NCBI GenBank assembly: GCA_043721435.1
Contig: JAYSQR010000033.1
Location: 1 to 28,821 of the forward strand
DNA length: 28,821 bases
From: VFJL01 sp043721435
Lineage (GTDB): Bacteria; Pseudomonadota; Gammaproteobacteria; Burkholderiales; Nitrosomonadaceae
Direction of reading: 5' to 3'
Below the pieces are notes generated by a model, which saw only the letters and a program-made list of their open reading frames with translations, was not told the origin of the DNA and ran no database searches. Positions 24,217 through 28,821 of the stretch are shown here, one piece after another. The position numbers and the translations under genes are program-made. How positions within the stretch are numbered: position 1 is the stretch's first letter; each line of letters begins with the position of its first letter.

Positions 24217-24987
24217 ATGAATCATCGAACCCGGCTGTGGCTGCTGAGCATACTTGCAGTGGCAATGCTGCTGGTGGCGGCAGTCATGCCACCGATTCCC
24301 CAGCCGGCCGAGTATCACCAGTTCGCCGACCAGCGCAGTTATTTCGGCATCCCGAATTTCTTCGACGTCATTTCCAATATTGTTTTCCTGTTCGTGGGCG
24401 TGGCAGGTCTGGTATTCCTGTTACAGCCGCACGGATCACTTGCTGCATTGCCCGAACGCTGGCCTTATCTGATTCTGTTCCTGAGCGTGCTGGCAGCAGG
24501 TTTCGGCTCGGCCTACTATCATTGGCTGCCGGACAATGAGCGGCTGGTCTGGGATCGGCTACCGATGGCGACGGGCTTCATGGCGTTGCTTGCTGCTTTA
24601 CTGGTCGAACGTATCGACCCAAAGGTCGGTTTGCGGCTGCTGCCTTTTCTGGTTGCAGCCGGGGTCGGCAGTGTGCTGCACTGGTACTGGAGTGAGCAGC
24701 TTGGTGCCGGGAATCTGAATTTCTATCTCGTCGTGCAGTTTTGTTCTCTGCTGATTATCCTGTTGCTGGTCACTTTTTTCCCGCCCAGATATAGCCACGG
24801 GACGGATATCTACGGGGTGATCGCATGGTATGGTCTTGCCAAGCTGGCAGAACTGGCGGATCGGGAAATTTATGCTGTCGGGCAGGTGATCAGCGGCCAT
24901 ACGCTAAAGCATCTGCTTGCTGCGCTGGCCGTTTACTGGATTCTGCGTATGTTGCAGAAACGCGGGCCGCTGCCAGAGAAAATATGA
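24217..24987 (+). CDS. Integral membrane protein of the alkaline ceramidase (CREST) superfamily
   Basis: The protein has 256 residues and about seven membrane segments (7-25, 48-69, 82-100, 117-131, 142-157, 168-188, 227-246). Conserved polar residues sit where the CREST hydrolases keep their zinc site: Ser98 and His102 in GSAYYHWLPD, Asp106, Asp113 in WDRLPM, and His228/His232 in GHTLKHLLAA. Eukaryotic relatives cleave ceramide, and bacterial ones are uncharacterised hydrolases. The organism probably has no ceramide, so the substrate may be another lipid or amide. It follows radA by 51 bases with its own ribosome binding site (GGGGAAA) and is closed by a strong terminator. Confidence 0.75.
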   Translation: MNHRTRLWLLSILAVAMLLVAAVMPPIPQPAEYHQFADQRSYFGIPNFFDVISNIVFLFVGVAGLVFLLQPHGSLAALPERWPYLILFLSVLAAGFGSAYYHWLPDNERLVWDRLPMATGFMALLAALLVERIDPKVGLRLLPFLVAAGVGSVLHWYWSEQLGAGNLNFYLVVQFCSLLIILLLVTFFPPRYSHGTDIYGVIAWYGLAKLAELADREIYAVGQVISGHTLKHLLAALAVYWILRMLQKRGPLPEKI

Positions 24988-24994
24988 ACGCGAA

Positions 24995-25023
24995 AAAATG
25001 GCCCGGCGAGTCCGGGCCATTTT
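24995..25023. terminator. Bidirectional intrinsic terminator
   Basis: AAAATGGCCCGG (24995-25006) pairs perfectly with CCGGGCCATTTT (25012-25023) around CGAGT. A-runs on one side and T-runs on the other let it work on both strands. It separates the ceramidase-like gene (ending 24987) from the convergent helicase gene (ending 25043). Confidence 0.9.
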
Positions 25024-25042
25024 GTTGGTTCCTGATCAGATT

Positions 25043-26395
<1,353 letters not shown>

Positions 26396-26590
26396 GTTAT
26401 TTTCCTAATAAGAAGTAAAAAATAAACGCGCAAGCAGGAAATGACTGCCGGAGATCAACGGGCAAAGTACCGCTAGCGCAAAACATCGCCGCTAACCAGG
26501 GTACTGCGCAATTTCCGGAGGAAGCTTGAAAATCGAAGAGAGGTCAGGAACGATGGACCCGAGAAAAAGGCATGACGCCCTTTCATCGAT
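26396..26590 (-). promoter_or_regulatory. Long structured 5' leader of the rhlE-like gene
   Basis: Between the predicted start of transcription and the GTG codon there are about 195 bases with two hairpins. The first (26564-26583) pairs AAAGGGC with GCCTTTT and is followed by U residues, like a weak terminator. The second (26467-26504) pairs GTACC with GGTAC and TAGCG with CGCTA around a loop. No gene lies here. Helicase genes are often controlled through such leaders, so autoregulation is possible. Confidence 0.4.
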
Positions 26591-26596
26591 GCGCGG

Positions 26597-26624
26597 AGTA
26601 TACAGGAACTGCAGTTTGTGTCGA
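26597..26624 (-). promoter_or_regulatory. Sigma-70-type promoter for the rhlE-like gene
   Basis: On the minus strand TCGACA (26624-26619) and TATACT (26602-26597) are 16 bases apart, each matching five of six consensus bases. It points toward the helicase gene. Confidence 0.55.
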
Positions 26625-26666
26625 GGTTATTTTTTAAGCAGACGGGAAGCTGTTGTTATGTTGGAT

Positions 26667-28499
26667 CTATGTTGCCGCCGATAGCGCTGGTCCGGTAATG
26701 ATCGCGCGCTTCAACACCTCTATCTGGGGCTGATTCAGCGTCTCGGTCTTGAGCAGATCCTCCGCGGTACGGTCAAGCAGCGCCCGGTTGAGCTGCAGTA
26801 TGGCGACAGCGTGCTCGAAAGCCTGGTCGATGAGCGCACGCACGGCACCATCGACCGCATGCGCAGTCTCTTCGCTGTAGTCACGGGTCTGTGACATGGG
26901 AATGCCGGGTTCCAGGAAAGTCGAGCGTTCGCGATCATAAGTGACATTGCCTAGAGCTTCGCTCATGCCGTAGCGCAGCACCATGGCGCGCGCAATGTCG
27001 GTGGCACGGGCAAGGTCGTCCGCTGCACCGGTCGATATTTCGCTGAACACCACCTGCTCTGCCGCCCGCCCGCCCAGCAGCACGGCCATCTTGTGCTCCA
27101 GTTCCGTGCGCGTCATCAGAAACCGATCCTCGGTCGGCCGCTGGATCGTATAGCCGAGCGCGCCGACACCGCGCGGAATGATCGAAACCTTGTGCACTTC
27201 ATCGGTACCAGGCAAAGCCAGCGCCACCATGGCGTGGCCCAGCTCGTGGAACGCAACGACACGGCGCTCTTTTGGATTAAGCAGGCGATTGCGTTTCTCG
27301 AGTCCCGCGATGATACGCTCGATTGCATTGTTGAAATCTTCCATGGTTACCGACGTGGCCTTGCGCCGGGTGGCAAGCAGTGCCGCTTCGTTGATCAGGT
27401 TCGCCAGATCCGCACCGGTAAAGCCCGGCGTCAGCGCAGCGACTTGCTCAGGTTTTACGTCGAGGTCGAGCTTCACTTTTTTCAGATGCACCGCTAGAAT
27501 CTGCTCGCGGCCGATCTTGTCCGGGCGATCCACCAATACTTGGCGGTCAAACCGTCCGGCACGCAGCAACGCCGGATCGAGGATTTCCGGCCGGTTGGTT
27601 GCAGCCAGCAGCACCACCCCGCTCTTGGGATCGAAGCCATCGAGTTCGGCCAATAGCTGATTCAATGTTTGCTCTTTCTCGTCGTGCCCACCGAGTCCGT
27701 AGGCGCCGCGAGCGCGACCGAGCGAATCCAATTCGTCGATAAAGATGATTGCCGGAGCTACCTGTCGCGCCTGTTCAAACAGATCTCGCACCCTGGCGGC
27801 ACCGACACCGACGAACATCTCAACAAATTCCGAGCCGGAGATTGAGAAAAACGGCACCCCCGCCTCGCCGGCCACGGCGCGCGCCAACAGCGTTTTGCCG
27901 GTACCGGGCGGGCCGATCAACAGGATGCCTTTGGGCGCGCGGCCGCCAAGACGGCTATAGCCCTCGGTATCCTTCAGAAAATTGACGATCTCAATCAGCT
28001 CTTCCTTGGCCTCATCGACGCCGGCCACATCCGCGAAAGTGACTTTGATCTCCTTCTCCACGAATACCTTGGCGCGGCTCTTGCCGATCGACATCAGGCC
28101 GCCGCTGACGCCGCCACCCATGCGACGGATCGCATATAGCCAGATCGCGATAAAGACAGCCATCGGCAGTATCCAGGACAGCAGGTCGCGAATCCAGGTG
28201 CTCTGCACCACCCCGGTGTAAATCACGTTGTGCTTGTCCAGTTTATCGGCGAGTTCGGGCTCCACCCGCGTGGTGACAAAATCCTTTAATCCTTCAGGGC
28301 CTGCCTCTCTGAGAGTGCCATAGATATGATTTTCGGTAACCGCGATCTCGGCGATCTTGCCTTGATCCAGCAGAATCTGGAACTGGCTGTAGGGGATCGG
28401 CGCAACCTTGGTGTATTGCATGTACAGGTTCTGCACAAATAAAACACCGAGCACCGCAACAATTACGTACCAGAAATTAATTTGGGTTTTTTTGTCCAT
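26667..28499 (-). CDS. ftsH: FtsH-family membrane AAA+ zinc metalloprotease (possible second FtsH)
   Basis: The protein has 610 residues from the ATG at 28499, which has GGGAG six bases upstream. An ATG at 28523 would add eight residues without a good site. Two membrane helices (about 8-26 and 107-124) flank a small periplasmic domain. Walker A GPPGTGKT is at 196-203, the pore loop FVGVGA at 229-234, Walker B FIDELD at 253-258, and the zinc site H418ELGH with Asp495. The protein ends with PALSAAT soon after the protease domain, and lacks the long C-terminal tail of the 644-residue E. coli enzyme. Some beta-proteobacteria carry two FtsH proteins, so this may be the accessory one; the usual ftsH neighbours rlmE and folP are absent. 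Confidence 0.93.
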   Translation of the reverse strand: MDKKTQINFWYVIVAVLGVLFVQNLYMQYTKVAPIPYSQFQILLDQGKIAEIAVTENHIYGTLREAGPEGLKDFVTTRVEPELADKLDKHNVIYTGVVQSTWIRDLLSWILPMAVFIAIWLYAIRRMGGGVSGGLMSIGKSRAKVFVEKEIKVTFADVAGVDEAKEELIEIVNFLKDTEGYSRLGGRAPKGILLIGPPGTGKTLLARAVAGEAGVPFFSISGSEFVEMFVGVGAARVRDLFEQARQVAPAIIFIDELDSLGRARGAYGLGGHDEKEQTLNQLLAELDGFDPKSGVVLLAATNRPEILDPALLRAGRFDRQVLVDRPDKIGREQILAVHLKKVKLDLDVKPEQVAALTPGFTGADLANLINEAALLATRRKATSVTMEDFNNAIERIIAGLEKRNRLLNPKERRVVAFHELGHAMVALALPGTDEVHKVSIIPRGVGALGYTIQRPTEDRFLMTRTELEHKMAVLLGGRAAEQVVFSEISTGAADDLARATDIARAMVLRYGMSEALGNVTYDRERSTFLEPGIPMSQTRDYSEETAHAVDGAVRALIDQAFEHAVAILQLNRALLDRTAEDLLKTETLNQPQIEVLKRAIITGPALSAAT

Positions 28500-28688
28500 T
28501 GAATTCTCCCAGCGTGCCTCCATATCAGAGGCTCAGCATAGCACATGGCAAAGACAGATCTGAGTACCGCCAATCAGCCATGGACACCCCACAGTGCCCG
28601 AGTATGGGATCCAGGCTTGGGTCGAGCCGCTCGCGGCCGGGTATGAAAGCTTGATTCCGGACATAAGTTAGCTATGTCACTGACTTGC

Positions 28689-28697
28689 TGATATAAT
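28689..28697 (+). promoter_or_regulatory. Extended -10 promoter for typA
   Basis: TG-A-TATAAT (28689-28697) is a full extended -10, 36 bases before the start codon. No good -35 is seen, as expected for this promoter class. Confidence 0.6.
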
Positions 28698-28733
28698 GCC
28701 GCCCTTTTGCCATTCTGACCAAGGATTTACCTA

Positions 28734-28821
28734 ATGTCTCGTCCCATCCGCAACATCGCTATCATCGCCCACGTTGATCACGGCAAAACCACCCTGGTGG
28801 ACAAACTGCTGCATCAGGCGG
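28734..28821 (+). CDS. typA: Translational GTPase TypA/BipA, N-terminal 29 residues (runs off the window)
   Basis: Only the first 88 bases are inside. They encode a start very typical of BipA, with RNIAIIAHVDHGKTTL (6-21). The P-loop is AHVDHGKTT (12-20), as in EF-G-like GTPases. The ribosome binding site AAGGA stands eight bases before the ATG. TypA binds the ribosome and supports 50S assembly and stress growth. The gene diverges from the FtsH gene, with a 234-base spacer. Confidence 0.93.
   Translation, partial: MSRPIRNIAIIAHVDHGKTTLVDKLLHQA

Overview
The window looks like a chromosomal segment of a betaproteobacterium. The best guess is a Nitrosospira- or Nitrosomonas-like member of the Nitrosomonadales. 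This rests on the feel of the proteins, a moderately high GC content and the gene neighbourhoods (tmk-holB-tatD-ankyrin, pilS-pilR-ampD, accA-tilS-radA, ftsH paralogue/typA). It is inference; no 16S or tRNA gene is present to prove it. Most of the window is ordinary housekeeping DNA.

Layout. (1) Positions 1-1290 are accessory. They hold the 5' end of a transposase with two copies of a 28-bp motif upstream, a small unrecognised gene cut off near 560, and a phage-type regulator (HTH plus DUF3653) on the other strand whose own end is cut at the same point. A gene-free stretch with small inverted repeats follows. (2) 1294-3367 (minus strand) carries two VOC/glyoxalase-fold proteins, a short coiled-coil membrane protein and an SDR oxidoreductase. 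(3) 3430-6691 (minus strand) is tmk-holB-tatD-ankyrin. The usual pilZ between holB and tatD is missing, and a 129-bp imperfect palindrome sits in its place, apparently supplying the tatD ribosome binding site. (4) 6856-9089 holds a COG2509 FAD-dependent dehydrogenase and, convergent to it, greB. (5) 9320-12972 (plus strand) is pilS-pilR-ampD. (6) 13037-16549 holds an ABC-F ATPase of the YbiT type (minus strand) divergent from gamma-glutamyltranspeptidase (plus strand). (7) 16559-20299 is hrpA (minus strand). (8) 20464-24987 (plus strand) is accA-tilS-radA-ceramidase-like membrane protein, closed by a strong bidirectional terminator. (9) 25043-28499 (minus strand) holds an RhlE-type DEAD-box helicase with a promoter and a roughly 195-nt structured leader, and an FtsH paralogue. 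(10) typA/bipA starts at 28734 and runs off the end.

How the genes work together. The set covers DNA replication and nucleotide supply (tmk, holB), DNA repair (radA, tatD), transcription and RNA handling (greB, hrpA, rhlE-like, tilS), translation factors (ybiT, typA), fatty-acid synthesis (accA), peptidoglycan and glutathione turnover (ampD, ggt), membrane proteolysis (ftsH) and type IV pilus control (pilSR).

I found no CRISPR array, toxin-antitoxin pair, biosynthetic cluster or recognisable new defence system. The points most worth a second look are the chimeric junction near 560, the palindromic element at 4860-4988 with loss of pilZ, the structured leaders upstream of pilS and of the rhlE-like gene, the inverted repeat around the ybiT promoter, and the ceramidase-like protein downstream of radA.
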